A stretch of DNA of 64,000 nt from Kineosporia babensis. GTDB lineage: Bacteria > Actinomycetota > Actinomycetes > Actinomycetales > Kineosporiaceae. Shown in pieces: positions 8,193 to 16,619 of the stretch; positions within the stretch are counted from its first letter, which is position 1, and every line of letters starts with the position of its first letter. Made by a program: the position numbers and the translations under genes. Location: positions 16,885 through 80,884 of the forward strand of contig NZ_JAJOMB010000032.1 of the NCBI RefSeq assembly GCF_021129305.1, written 5' to 3'. The notes below the pieces were generated by a model, which was not told where the DNA came from, searched no databases, and saw nothing but the letters and a program-made list of their open reading frames with translations.

Positions 8193-8560
8193 TCAGAGAA
8201 TGCCGTTGCGGTACCCGAAGCCAACGAGGTGAGCGCGGTTGCTCAGTCTGGATCGTAAGGTCAGCGCCATGATGGTGTTTCTGATCGTGCGCTCCGAAAA
8301 GTTCAGCCGCAGGGCGATCTCATTTGTTCTCAGGCCTTGAGCCAGAAGCCGGATGACGTCTCGGTCCCGGCCGTCGGCCTGGCCTGGCGGAGAGGTCGTC
8401 GATCGCGTTTGCCGGATCGCCGAGGACGGCGTCCGCCTGGAGATCCTGCCGCACCCAGGCGGTGAGGACCCAACCGCGGCTGTGGATCGCCTGCCCGGTC
8501 TCGTGCTCCGAGCCCGGTTCGCTGCCTCCGCCACGACCACGACCGTGACGGAGGCAGCGC
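8193..8560 (-). pseudogene. LuxR-type HTH regulator, frameshifted C-terminal remnant
   Basis: The reverse strand ends with RDRDVIRLLAQGLRTNEIAL and SERTIRNTIMALTLRSRLSN, a clear LuxR-type helix-turn-helix. Upstream the protein continues in a different frame as WVLTAWVRQDLQADAVLGDP followed by ANAIDDLSAR, placing a frameshift near 8388. No intact start is present. These genes usually encode ~200-aa regulators with an N-terminal sensor part, which is missing here. Confidence 0.7.
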
Positions 8561-8567
8561 GGAGCCG

Positions 8568-8936
8568 TCAGTTCCGCTCTGCCCGAACGTAACTGGCAGC
8601 CTCGGCTGGGTCACCCGAACCCGAGTAGACCGTGACCGAGGGGTAGGAGAACAGCGGGCGAGTGGCCACGACCTGGCCCGCTTGAGCGTCGAAGCGCTCG
8701 GCAATCAACTCCTGCGGCGCCTCGTCGTGCTCCACCCACCGAATCAGGGCCATCGTGCCGTCGGCAAGTGTCAGGCCGGGCCCGGGCCCGGTGCAGGAGC
8801 CGTGGATGTCACCGGCCGAGTGGAATAACCGGAAGAACTCGGAGGCTGCTTCCAGACCCCCTGACTTCTCGACGACCTCCTCGAAGTAGCTGGTCGCCAT
8901 CGGGAAGAGCACCACCTCGTCGGCGGGTGGCCTGGC
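8568..8936 (-). pseudogene. Tannase-like hydrolase, C-terminal remnant cut by an IS
   Basis: The frame encodes about 120 C-terminal residues including ADEVVLFPMATSYFEEVV, SAGDIHGSCTGPGPGL and MALIRWVEHDEAPQELI. These align in order with the C-terminus of the intact enzyme at 5631 (EDEVLRYQEVLNFYLGVV, DGDIHGYCIGAGAG, ALMKWVEDGEEPQVMV). The N-terminal ~430 residues are gone and similarity ends at about 8936, where an IS3-like sequence begins. This is a diverged duplicate inactivated by insertion or deletion. Confidence 0.8.
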
Positions 8937-9642
8937 TGCCTGAACGTGGTGAGGTCGTGAATCCTAAGACCGTCGCGGCGATCATGGCCGAGATCGGGAT
9001 TGAGGGCATCAGCCCTGGCACGTTCAAAGTCCGCACGACAGTCCAGGATCCAGACGCAGCCTTCCCGGCCGACCTGGTGATCTGGCAGTTCGACCCAGGA
9101 CGATTGAACGCCGCGTGGTTCACCCGACATCACCGACCTGACCTGCGGTGAAGGCGACATGTTCCTCTGCGCGATACGGGACGGGCACTCGCGCCGCGTC
9201 CTGGGCTACGCCATCGACGACCATTTCGACGCACCTATGGTCGCCCGGGCCATCGACGCCGCCGTGACCACCCGCACCGCCCGAAGGCCACACCGTGGCC
9301 AAGACCATCCTGCACTCGGACCGAGGCGGGAAGTTCACCGGCTCTGTGACGGCGGCCGCCCTTGGGCGGCACGACCTGCGCCGGTCGATGGGTGAGACCG
9401 GGATCTTCTGGGATAACGCTGCCGCGGAGTCGTTCTGGTCCACGTTCAAGCACGAGTACTACTACCGCCGGACCTTCGCCACGAAAGCGGAACTCGTTAC
9501 TGGAGTTGACACATGGATCCACTGGTTTCAATCATGGACGTCGTCACTCTGGAGCAGGAGGGCTCAGCCCCATCCGCTACGAACAGACCCTGACAGGCAC
9601 AGCCAAGGCTGCTTAGACCCCTGTCCACCGTTTCGGGGGAAC
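8937..9642 (+). mobile_element. IS3-family element remnant with frameshifted transposase (IS copy 1)
   Basis: From 8957 the sequence encodes the C-terminal half of an IS3-type OrfB: VNPKTVAAIMAEIGIEGISP, DLTCGEGDMFLCAIRDGHSR, then TILHSDRGGKFTG and WDNAAAESFWSTFKHE. The last two supply the second D and the E of the DDE integrase core. Matches jump between frames near 9115, 9285 and 9530, so the transposase is dead. The N-terminal OrfA/OrfB part is missing. The right end (about 9617-9642) carries CTGTCCACCGTTTCGGGGG, probably the terminal repeat. It truncates the tannase copy on its left. Confidence 0.8.
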
Positions 9643-9743
9643 CTCCATCGGCCAGGGTGTAGCCGATGCAGGTCTTCGTGCAGCAGTCGATCACGGTCGC
9701 CAGGAACACCCATCCCTGCCCCGTGGGAATGTAGGTGATGTCC
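9643..9743 (-). mobile_element. IS3-family transposase fragment (IS copy 2), part left of the intron
   Basis: Reverse-strand translation gives DITYIPTGQGWVFLATVID followed by CCTKTCIGYTLADG, the first-aspartate region of an IS3-type DDE transposase. It breaks off at the end of IS copy 1 on the left, and abuts the predicted 5' end of the group II intron at 9744 on the right. The rest of the same gene continues at 11690 beyond the intron. Confidence 0.8.
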
Positions 9744-10350
9744 GTGTGCCACGAGCACAGAGAGTGAGGTCAGTGATGAGGTAGGTGGCCTCGTTCGATG
9801 TGGTGCTGCGCAGGTGATGAAGGTTTTGTGGCCCTTCGGGGCCGTTCTGCGAGGGACGGCTTCAAACCGCCTCGAGCTGCGTTGGCTGAAGACCGTCGTG
9901 GTGAGCGTCGAGGAAAAGGCGCACGAGATGCGTCAGGTGGGGACCGAGAAGATGAGCGCAAGCGAATCACTGCTGACGTGCCGAAAACCTATCAAGTGGC
10001 ATCAGAACCGCGGATGTTGATATGCCCGCGGGATGAGTCTGGCGGATATCTCGCTTACTGGCCAGGCGGTGCCCGGCATGGAGGTGACATGAGCTCGGTC
10101 TGCGGCGTCTGCGTGGAACGTGGGAAGGCGTGTCCGGAAAATCGGAGCCTGGGTTGAGTTCTGGAGAGGGAGAGTTCCAAGCGAAACGAAAACGTGAGGA
10201 ACGGAGTACCGTCGCCGGGCGCGCATTCGGACCGGCCCATAGTAGTGATGAACGGCCTGTAATGGGTCGGGAGCGAAGGGGTCGGGTCGTTCGTGACTGT
10301 GTTCGTCCGATCAACCGGGAAGCCCGGAAGGGCTGGCCGGGAGGAGTCGC

Positions 10351-11604
10351 GTGGACGAGTTGAAATCGTCAGGCAAGTCGTTCGATATTTCCAAGTGGGA
10401 AGTGTGGGAGGCATGGAAGAAGGTCAAGGCCAACAGGGGAGCGCCAGGCGTTGACGGCTGCACTGTGGACGATTTCGAGAAGGACCTGAAGAACAATCTG
10501 TATCGGGTCTGGAACCGGATGTCCTCGGGCAGCTACTTTCCGCCACCTGTGCGTGCGGTGGAGATACCGAAGGCGCATGGGAACGGGGTTCGGGTCCTTG
10601 GGGTTCCGACCGTGGCTGACCGGGTCGCTCAGACGGTGGTGGCAAGCAGGCTGGAGGCGGAGGTCGAGGCGATCTTTCATCCGGACTCCTATGGCTATCG
10701 TCCTGGGCGATCCGCGCTGGATGCGGTTGGGGTGTGTCGCACGCGTAGTTGGCGCTGGGACTGGGTTGTCGATCTCGACATCGAGAAGTTCTTCGACAGC
10801 GTCCCGTGGGATCTGCTCCTGAAAGCGGTGGAAGCGCATACCGACCAGCCGTGGGTTCTGCTCTATGTGCGGCGATGGCTTGCCGCGCCGATGCAGTCCT
10901 CGGACGGGGCGGTGCGCCAGCGGGATCGTGGAACCCCTCAGGGGTCAGCGGTTTCGCCGGTGTTGGCGAATCTGTTCCTGCACTATGCGTTTGACGCCTG
11001 GATGGCTCGTGAGCATCCGGGCGTTGCGTTCGAGCGCTACGTGGACGACGCGGTGGTGCACTGCGTCAGCGAACGCCAGGCCCGCAAGATGGTCCAGGCG
11101 ATTTCGGAACGGATGGTCGAGGTCGGGCTGCGTCTGCACCCGGCCAAGACGAGGATCGTGTACTGCAAGGACTCCAACCGGCCGGGAACCTACCCGCAGA
11201 AGGAGTTCACGTTCTTGGGGTTCACGTTCCGTCCGCGCAAGTCGCGCAACAGAGCCGGCGTCAGCTTCGTCCGGTTCCTGCCCGCGATCAGCAAGGACGC
11301 CCTGAAAAGAATCAGTCGGCAGGTCCGTTCATGGCGGATCCACCGGCGCACCGGTCAATCCTTCGCCCAGATCGCGCAGGCCATCAACCCGGTCGTGCGG
11401 GGCTGGATGAACTACTACGGTGCGTTCTATCGCACCGAGCTCCATGGTCTCCTGCGGCGCATCAATACCTACCTGGTGCGCTGGATCCGACGGAAGTACA
11501 AGCGGCTGGCCGGTCTTCGCAAAGCCCTGGCATGTCTGAACGGGATCTCCCAGAGATATCCCCGGATGTTCGTGCACTGGCAGTGGACCGCGAAAGCCTG
11601 GTGA
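10351..11604 (+). CDS. ltrA: Group II intron reverse transcriptase/maturase
   Basis: A 417-residue intron-encoded protein. RT motifs appear in order: APGVDG near residue 30, YGYRPGRSALDAV, DLDIEKFFDSVP, GTPQGSAVSPVLANLFL, the catalytic ERYVDDAVVHC (YVDD instead of the usual YADD), and FTFLGFTF. A maturase domain (GWMNYYGAFY...) ends in RYPRMFVHWQW, with no HNH endonuclease afterwards, so mobility would rely on RT and splicing activity alone. The GTG start at 10351 follows a strong GGGAGGAG. It lies in domain IV of the surrounding intron. No frameshift or stop is seen, so the protein may be functional. Confidence 0.95.
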   Translation: MDELKSSGKSFDISKWEVWEAWKKVKANRGAPGVDGCTVDDFEKDLKNNLYRVWNRMSSGSYFPPPVRAVEIPKAHGNGVRVLGVPTVADRVAQTVVASRLEAEVEAIFHPDSYGYRPGRSALDAVGVCRTRSWRWDWVVDLDIEKFFDSVPWDLLLKAVEAHTDQPWVLLYVRRWLAAPMQSSDGAVRQRDRGTPQGSAVSPVLANLFLHYAFDAWMAREHPGVAFERYVDDAVVHCVSERQARKMVQAISERMVEVGLRLHPAKTRIVYCKDSNRPGTYPQKEFTFLGFTFRPRKSRNRAGVSFVRFLPAISKDALKRISRQVRSWRIHRRTGQSFAQIAQAINPVVRGWMNYYGAFYRTELHGLLRRINTYLVRWIRRKYKRLAGLRKALACLNGISQRYPRMFVHWQWTAKAW

Positions 11605-11616
11605 CCAGAACGACAA

Positions 11617-11650
11617 GAGCCCGGTGACGGGAGACTGTCACGCCGGGACC
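11617..11650 (+). ncRNA. Group II intron domain V
   Basis: A 34-nt hairpin beginning GAGCCCGG. It has an upper 6-bp stem (TGACGG with CTGTCA, one wobble) closed by a GAGA (GNRA) tetraloop, a two-base CG bulge on the 3' side, and a lower stem starting with the AGC catalytic triad. Two lower-stem pairs are non-canonical (A2/C33, G3/A32). It is located 12 nt after the maturase stop codon, where domain V is expected. Confidence 0.8.
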
Positions 11651-11653
11651 TGA

Positions 11654-11689
11654 GGGAGCCGGGGGCTGAGATGCCCCCGGCTACCCGCC
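11654..11689 (+). ncRNA. Group II intron domain VI with branch-point adenosine
   Basis: Stem GGGAGCCGGGGGC pairs with GCCCCCGGCTACCC. The 3' strand has an extra A at 11683 that bulges out of the helix and matches the branch-point position. The distance from this A to the predicted 3' splice site (11689/11690) is the usual 6-7 nt. Confidence 0.7.
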
Positions 11690-11950
11690 CCGACGAGTTT
11701 CATTCCCGGCGCGGGCGCGGTGAAATCGCGTCGGACCAGGTCCGGGACTGCGCAGGCGTCGCCGGTGATCGTGGTGACCGGCCGGAACGGGCGGGACTGG
11801 CCTCCAGGCCCAGCTCGCGCATCAGGTCTCTGACCAGCTCAGGACCGGCAGGCACGCTCATCCGGGCCAGCTCGGCCTGACCCGCCGGTAGCCGTAGGTG
11901 GCGTCAGAATCCTCGAAGATCTGGGTGATGATCACCTTCGAGCCCGCCGA
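11690..11950 (-). mobile_element. IS3-family transposase fragment (IS copy 2), part right of the intron
   Basis: Reverse translation gives KVIITQIFEDSDATYGYRRV, AELARMSVPAGPELVRDLMR and FRPVTTITGDACAVPDLVRR, then DFTAPAPGMKLVG at the intron junction. This is the region just ahead of the DDE domain of an IS3 OrfB and continues into DITYIP at 9743. Two frameshifts (near 11875 and 11790) show that the transposase was already dead or decayed after the intron arrived. The start and upstream OrfA are missing. Confidence 0.75.
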
Positions 11951-12023
11951 ACGGCGTCGAGGGGGCGCGGGTGTCACGGTGAGCACGAGCGGAAGAGGAC
12001 GGGCAGTGCTCGGGGCAGTGGCT

Positions 12024-12052
12024 CCGGGCCCGAGACCACGCCTCGAGCCCGG
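12024..12052 (-). terminator. Hairpin downstream of the aldehyde dehydrogenase
   Basis: Arms CCGGGCCCGAG and CTCGAGCCCGG (one mismatch) with a 7-nt loop. It lies 8 bases past the stop codon (12060) of the leftward ALDH gene. Confidence 0.6.
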
Positions 12053-12059
12053 GAAAGGT

Positions 12060-13541
12060 TCAGGACAAGAGGATCTCCGGCTTACCCGTCTGGACGGTCA
12101 CCACGATCAGGTCGGTGAACTCCGAGATGAGTTCCGGCCCGGTACGACCCCAGCCGCTGTCGCGTACCCCGCCCAGTGGCAGGTGGATCTCTTCGCCGAC
12201 GGACGGTGCGTTCACGCGCACGTACCCGGCCCTCAGCTGAGAACCGATGCGCGCCGCCCGGTCCGGATCCCCGGAGAGCACGCTCGCCACCAGCCCGTAC
12301 TCCGTGCTGTTGGCGACGGCCAGTGCCTCTTCCTCCGAGTCCACCGGCTGCACCACGACAACGGGGCCGAAGGTCTCCTCGTGGTCGACGGTCGCGCTCG
12401 CCGGAACGTCGACCAGAACGGTCGGGGCGTACACCTGCCCTTCGTGGGTCCCACCGGTGAGCACCTTCGCCCCCATGGCAACGGCCTCCCGGACCCGCCC
12501 GTCCACCGTCGCCAGTGCCTGCGGCGTGATCAGCGGGCCGACAAATGTCTTCGGGTCGAGCGGGTCGCCCTGCGTCAGCCTGGCCGCCTCGTCCACCAGT
12601 CGCGCGGTGAAGTCCTTGTACACGTCGCGGTGGACGATGAGCTTTCGCGTGTTCATGCAGATCTGTCCCTGGTGGAAGAACGCGCTGAAAGTAGCTACCC
12701 GCGCGGCGTATTCCACATCCACGTCGTCCATCACGATCATCGGGTTGTACCCGCCGAGCTCCAGCACCGAGCGCTTGAGTGCGGCACCTGCGCGCTCGGC
12801 GAGGTGGCGTCCGGTCGCCACGCTGCCGACGAAGTTGATGCATCGAACGTTCGGGTTGTCGAAGAACTCGTCCGCGACCGGTCCCGCCTCGCCGGGGGCG
12901 TGCGTGACCACGTTGACGACTCCTGGAGGGAAGCCGGCCTCGTCCACGACCTCCGCGATCAACAGCCCCGCCGAGAGCGGCGCCAGTTCGGAGGGCTTGA
13001 TCACCACGGTGTTGCCGGTGATGAGGGGGGCCAGCGCCGCTCGCCAGCTCAGCGTCGCGGCGCCGTTCCACGGCATGATGTTCGCGACCACGCCGAGAGG
13101 CCGACGTTCGACATGGTTGCGAACGCCCGGCAGATCGGAGGGCAGCAGCTCGCCGTTGGGAAGGTATCCCCAGGCGGCGACCTGGGTCATCAGATCGCGA
13201 AGCAGCCCGATCTGGAAGTTGGCGTTCGGCGCGCTGGCCCCCGTTTCCCGGGCCAGGGCGGCCACCAGCTCCTTCTTGCGTCGTTCCACAACTGCTGCAG
13301 CGGCGCGCAGATATCCCGCCCGTTCGCCGGGCGTTGTGCGCGCCCACTCGGGAAAGGCCCTCTGCGCGGCCGCGATAGCCTCGGCCGTTTCGGACCGGCC
13401 GCAACGCGGGGCGAGAGCGTGGACTTCGCCGTTGTAGGGGTTGTGGTCCTCGAACGTGCCGGCGCTCGCGGTGCGCCACTTTCCGTCTGCGTACCAGCCG
13501 TACTCCGGCGCCGATCCTGAGCCGGCCTCTTGTCCAGGCAT
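12060..13541 (-). CDS. NAD(P)+-dependent aldehyde dehydrogenase
   Basis: A 493-residue enzyme of the ALDH superfamily; full length. Catalytic residues are visible: Asn159 in MPWNG, Glu261 in LELGGYNP and nucleophile Cys295 in GQICMNT. The cofactor region VVIKPSELAP is near residue 180 and the FGPVVVVQPV motif is intact. It oxidises an aldehyde to a carboxylate; the substrate is unknown, though the branch resembles benzaldehyde/salicylaldehyde- or vanillin-type dehydrogenases. The ATG at 13541 is preceded by GAGAGG. It is divergent from a LysR gene (13647), so its expression is probably activated or repressed by that regulator. A hairpin terminator follows. Confidence 0.93.
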   Translation of the reverse strand: MPGQEAGSGSAPEYGWYADGKWRTASAGTFEDHNPYNGEVHALAPRCGRSETAEAIAAAQRAFPEWARTTPGERAGYLRAAAAVVERRKKELVAALARETGASAPNANFQIGLLRDLMTQVAAWGYLPNGELLPSDLPGVRNHVERRPLGVVANIMPWNGAATLSWRAALAPLITGNTVVIKPSELAPLSAGLLIAEVVDEAGFPPGVVNVVTHAPGEAGPVADEFFDNPNVRCINFVGSVATGRHLAERAGAALKRSVLELGGYNPMIVMDDVDVEYAARVATFSAFFHQGQICMNTRKLIVHRDVYKDFTARLVDEAARLTQGDPLDPKTFVGPLITPQALATVDGRVREAVAMGAKVLTGGTHEGQVYAPTVLVDVPASATVDHEETFGPVVVVQPVDSEEEALAVANSTEYGLVASVLSGDPDRAARIGSQLRAGYVRVNAPSVGEEIHLPLGGVRDSGWGRTGPELISEFTDLIVVTVQTGKPEILLS

Positions 13542-13646
13542 CGTGTGAATTCCTCTCCCGTGGGCTCTTTTCGTCCGGTGCTGTCGATTTTTCGCTCGCG
13601 CTGCGCATGCGTCAAATGCATGTTGTGCAGTTATAGAATGACTGTC

Positions 13647-14549
13647 ATGCATATCGAGAACGTCGATCTCAATCTGCTCAAGGCGCTGGAGGCGCTGCTG
13701 GCGGAGCGGCATGTGTCCCGGGCCGCTCTGCGCCTGAACCTCAGCCAGTCTGCGATGAGCCGCGCGCTGGCCCGTCTGCGCAAGACCTTCGGCGACGAAC
13801 TGCTGGTTCCCGCAGAAGGGGGGTACGAGCTGACGCCCCGGGCGCGCGTCGTGAACGACGAGCTGACGGTTCTGTTGCCCCGTCTGCGAATGATGTTCGC
13901 GGGCAACGGCTTCGACCCGAGAACGGCGACGAACACCATCCGGCTGGCGGCCAGTGACTACGCGACCGAAATGGTGTTCGACGACGGACTGATCCCGGAG
14001 TTCTTCCGTCGGGCGCCTCGGATGTCCCTGCACGTCGAACAGGTCTGGCCCACTACCTTCGACGACCTGGAGTACGGACGCGTCGACCTGGTTCTCGGCC
14101 CTCGGGTCACCACCGCGTCGATCGCCAGCCGGACGCTTTTCGTGGATGAATACGTCTGTGTGCTGGCCCGCGACCATCCACTGTCTGGCAAGACCCTGAC
14201 ACTGGAGGATCTTGCGAGCTATCCGCACGCGCGGGTGGCAATTCTCCCCAGCGAGCGGATGTGGGTGGACCGGCGTCTTGCGGAGTTGGGACTGCAGCCA
14301 CGGTCGGGGCTTGCGGTCCCTTTCTTCTCCACCCTCCTGGCCGCGTTGTCCCACAGCACGATGATCGCGCTGGTGCCTGCTCGCTATGCGAAACGGCACC
14401 TGGGTGAACGGCTTGGCACGGCGACACTTCCGGCGGAGTTCGCGCCGTTCGACTACGCGATGCACTGGCATCCCCGGCTCAACGACGACCCGGCCCATCG
14501 TTGGCTTCGCGGCCTTCTTCTGGAAGTGAGCCATGCTGCCTACCCCTGA
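13647..14549 (+). CDS. LysR family transcriptional regulator
   Basis: A 300-residue regulator. The N-terminal winged helix reads VDLNLLKALEALLAERHVSR and NLSQSAMSRALARLRKTFGD, the LysR signature. It is followed by a periplasmic-binding-protein-like effector domain of normal length. It is transcribed away from the ALDH gene, the usual LysR arrangement. A perfect small palindrome (ATGAC-T-GTCAT, 13638-13648) overlaps the start and may be part of its binding site. An in-frame ATG at 13638 is an alternative start. Effector unknown; probably the ALDH substrate or a precursor. Confidence 0.93.
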   Translation: MHIENVDLNLLKALEALLAERHVSRAALRLNLSQSAMSRALARLRKTFGDELLVPAEGGYELTPRARVVNDELTVLLPRLRMMFAGNGFDPRTATNTIRLAASDYATEMVFDDGLIPEFFRRAPRMSLHVEQVWPTTFDDLEYGRVDLVLGPRVTTASIASRTLFVDEYVCVLARDHPLSGKTLTLEDLASYPHARVAILPSERMWVDRRLAELGLQPRSGLAVPFFSTLLAALSHSTMIALVPARYAKRHLGERLGTATLPAEFAPFDYAMHWHPRLNDDPAHRWLRGLLLEVSHAAYP

Positions 14550-14698
14550 GAAGCATCTGCCTCGTAACTGATCTGGTGATCTGGGCGCCGATGGCGGACC
14601 AGCGCACAGATACGTCCGAAGTTGATCCAGCCGGAAATCCTCTGCACCTCTACGCCATCTGTGACATGCAAGTGCCACCTGTGGCGCTGTATCCTCCG

Positions 14699-15301
14699 GT
14701 GGTGGCCGAGAATCTGCGCGAGCGCACCCGCCGGGCGGTGCGGAAGGAGTTGTCCGCCGTCGCTTTGGATCTGTTCCTGGAGCAGGGGTACGAGGCGACC
14801 ACCATCGAGCAGATCGCTACCGCGGCCGGTCTGTCGCGCCGCAGCTTCTTTCGCTACTTCGCGTCCAAGGAAGCCCTGATTCTCGGCAAGCTGGAGATCG
14901 GCAACGAGGACATGGTCCAGGCCCTCACCGAGCGCCCACCGCAGGAGCCGATCTGGACGAGCTTGCGCAGAGTCTTCGACGACGCGGTCGCGTACCAGTC
15001 GGATTCCCGTCAGCGGGAGCGGGGCCTGCGACTGCAGGAGATCATTGGTGCCAGTCCGATGCTCGCCGGTGCGCAGGCCACCCAGTTCGCAGCCTTGCAG
15101 AGCGAACTGGTCGCAGTCCTGCGGGAACGCTCACCGCAGACTCCCGAACTGGAGATTCGATCATTGGTCAGCGCGGCCTTCGCCTGCCTGCAGGTTGCGC
15201 TCGCGGTGCCCGCGCAGGACGGTGGCCCGGCCCTGGGTGAGATCTTGGATCGTTCGATGGCCGCGCTGCGGCCGTTGGGTGCCCAGGACACGTCGGACTG
15301 A
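14699..15301 (+). CDS. TetR/AcrR family regulator
   Basis: About 200 residues. The HTH head reads LSAVALDLFLEQGYEATTIE and IATAAGLSRRSFFRYFASKE, an unmistakable TetR recognition helix. The C-terminus is helical with no recognisable pocket motif. The start is uncertain: tandem GTGs at 14699/14702 fit the normal N-terminal length, and the frame is open further upstream with an ATG at 14666. It follows the LysR gene in the same direction and has no clear target next to it. Confidence 0.88.
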   Translation: MVAENLRERTRRAVRKELSAVALDLFLEQGYEATTIEQIATAAGLSRRSFFRYFASKEALILGKLEIGNEDMVQALTERPPQEPIWTSLRRVFDDAVAYQSDSRQRERGLRLQEIIGASPMLAGAQATQFAALQSELVAVLRERSPQTPELEIRSLVSAAFACLQVALAVPAQDGGPALGEILDRSMAALRPLGAQDTSD

Positions 15302-15429
15302 AACCGATCTGCTTCACTGCCGGCAGCCGTGCAGGAACAACCGCACGTGGGCGCTCAGAAGACCCATAGGACGAGTCGGACCGGCGACCATGCCGTTGCG
15401 GAGTGGACGGAAGGAGACGACTGCTCAAT

Positions 15430-15912
15430 GTGGCGACTCTGATTCCGGGCCTGCTGCTCGCCTACTACACGGATGGATTCTTCGGCAGTCGGACCGTGGC
15501 GGCGAATACCCTGATCGACGGGCTCGTGTCACCAGGCGATCAGTCCGTGATGAAAATGGACGTCTCGGAGGCGCTCGTGGCGCAGATCCGGATCTCGCTG
15601 GCCTCGATCCTGCTGCTTCTGGTCCTGCAGGCCGTCGTCGCGGTCCTGGTCATGGTGCTGCTAGCGGTGTTGCGGGTGATGACTGCGGTGCGTCAGTTCG
15701 CGCTGGTCGCAGGCGGTCAGCGCGGCGGTGGGGAATGGGGTAGTAGTTGCACTACTCGCTGCTGTTCAGCCGTGTTCGTGGCTGCGGAGGCAGCGCCTGT
15801 GATGAGCGCGAGGTGGCAGAGGCTCAAGCATCGGTCCATGGCCTTCCGCGATCAGAAGGGTGTGCCCGGAAAGGGTTGCCCGGCTGGTGGCGGGGCGCTC
15901 GTGAAGCGATGA
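15430..15912 (+). CDS. Hypothetical small membrane protein
   Basis: From the GTG at 15430 the frame encodes about 160 residues. The first ~85 look like real protein: a hydrophobic start (ATLIPGLLLAYYTDGFFG), a polar stretch (SPGDQSVMKMDVSEALVAQI), then a long hydrophobic helix (LASILLLLVLQAVVAVLVMV). The last ~60 residues are Gly/Cys/Arg-rich and unlikely to be folded, so the true gene may be frameshifted near 15720. GGAAGGAGA lies upstream. Family not recognised. Confidence 0.35.
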   Translation: MATLIPGLLLAYYTDGFFGSRTVAANTLIDGLVSPGDQSVMKMDVSEALVAQIRISLASILLLLVLQAVVAVLVMVLLAVLRVMTAVRQFALVAGGQRGGGEWGSSCTTRCCSAVFVAAEAAPVMSARWQRLKHRSMAFRDQKGVPGKGCPAGGGALVKR

Positions 15913-16216
15913 CGCCCTGGGCGCGGGGTGCGTAGTTGACCCACTTCGGTGAACGCTCAGCCGAAAGCGGCCTGGTCCCAGACGATCGGCCGCGCACGCC
16001 TGGGTACAAGATCCAGGTCAGGAAAGACCGCCGGACACCCCGCGATCCGGCGCGCTACTACCTCCAAAAGCAATTCAAACAATGGACGATTGGGAGGACA
16101 CGGCGGGGCACCCAGCGCTGGCGTGCGGGGCCCGGGAGCCCTCGGTCCTCGGCGGCCGGGCGCCACAGACCAGAGCCCCGGCCCAGAGCCCCAGCCCAGT
16201 GACGCGTCCTTCGAGA
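15913..16216. other. Stretch without a recognisable gene
   Basis: No protein-like frame on either strand, no strong hairpin and no RNA gene seen. It is bounded by a doubtful membrane ORF and an SDR remnant, consistent with decayed DNA. Confidence 0.4.
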
Positions 16217-16520
16217 GCCGAACGGCGCCTGGCCGACTTCGCCGACCTGGGCGCCGTCCGCGAACTGGCTGGCAAGCTCCTGGCCGACCACTCGCGGATC
16301 GACGTGCTGGCCAACAACGCCGGCGGGGTGTTCGGCAACCAGCGCCAGGTCACCACCGACGGGCACGAGCTGACCTTCCAGGTGAATTACCTGGCCTCGT
16401 TCCTGCTCACCGAGCGCCTGATCACCTCGCGCGGCCGGGTGGTCAACACCTCGAGCCAGGGCAACCGGCTGGGCCGGATCGACCTGTCCGTGGAACGCCT
16501 CGATGGCGGTTTTGAGCTGA
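16217..16520 (+). pseudogene. Short-chain dehydrogenase, internal fragment
   Basis: The frame reads LADFADLGAVRELAGKLLAD, IDVLANNAGGVFGNQ, ELTFQVNYLASFLLTERLI and RGRVVNTSSQGN. This is the central part of an SDR with the NNAG motif and the Ser-bearing strand. The N-terminal TGxxxGxG cofactor motif and the YxxxK catalytic region are both missing, so it cannot be active. Confidence 0.75.
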
Positions 16521-16619
16521 CCGGCCTAGGGCCAATACCGTTCGCCTGAGACCGTTTCAGTGTGTTCTCGGTGGGTGGCTCGTGCTGGCGAGGCCAAACC
16601 GGGATCACGCTGTTCCTGC

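Larger units (their letters stand above)
9744..11689 (+). mobile_element. Group II intron (about 1.95 kb), antisense to the IS3 transposase it splits
   Basis: The left end begins GTGTG, the group II 5' consensus GUGYG. Exon bases GATGTCC (9737-9743, IBS1) pair with GGATATC at 10044-10050 (EBS1), and GTAGGT (9731-9736, IBS2) pairs with ACCTAT at 9987-9992 (EBS2); each pairing has one wobble. The ORF opens 607 nt inside, as usual for domain IV. Domain V is at 11617-11650, and domain VI with a bulged A at 11683. Removing 9744-11689 restores the transposase frame (MKLVG joined to DITYIP). The 3' end lacks the usual AY, so the exact 3' boundary could shift by a few bases. Confidence 0.85.

Noticed and set aside
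11898..13520. Forward open frame of 540 codons over the ALDH gene
   Set aside because: It is antisense to a full-length ALDH with all catalytic residues; a high-GC shadow frame.
13542..14678. Upstream extension of the ALDH reverse frame to 872 codons
   Set aside because: The ALDH N-terminus begins naturally at 13541 with a good ribosome site. The extension runs antisense through the LysR gene.
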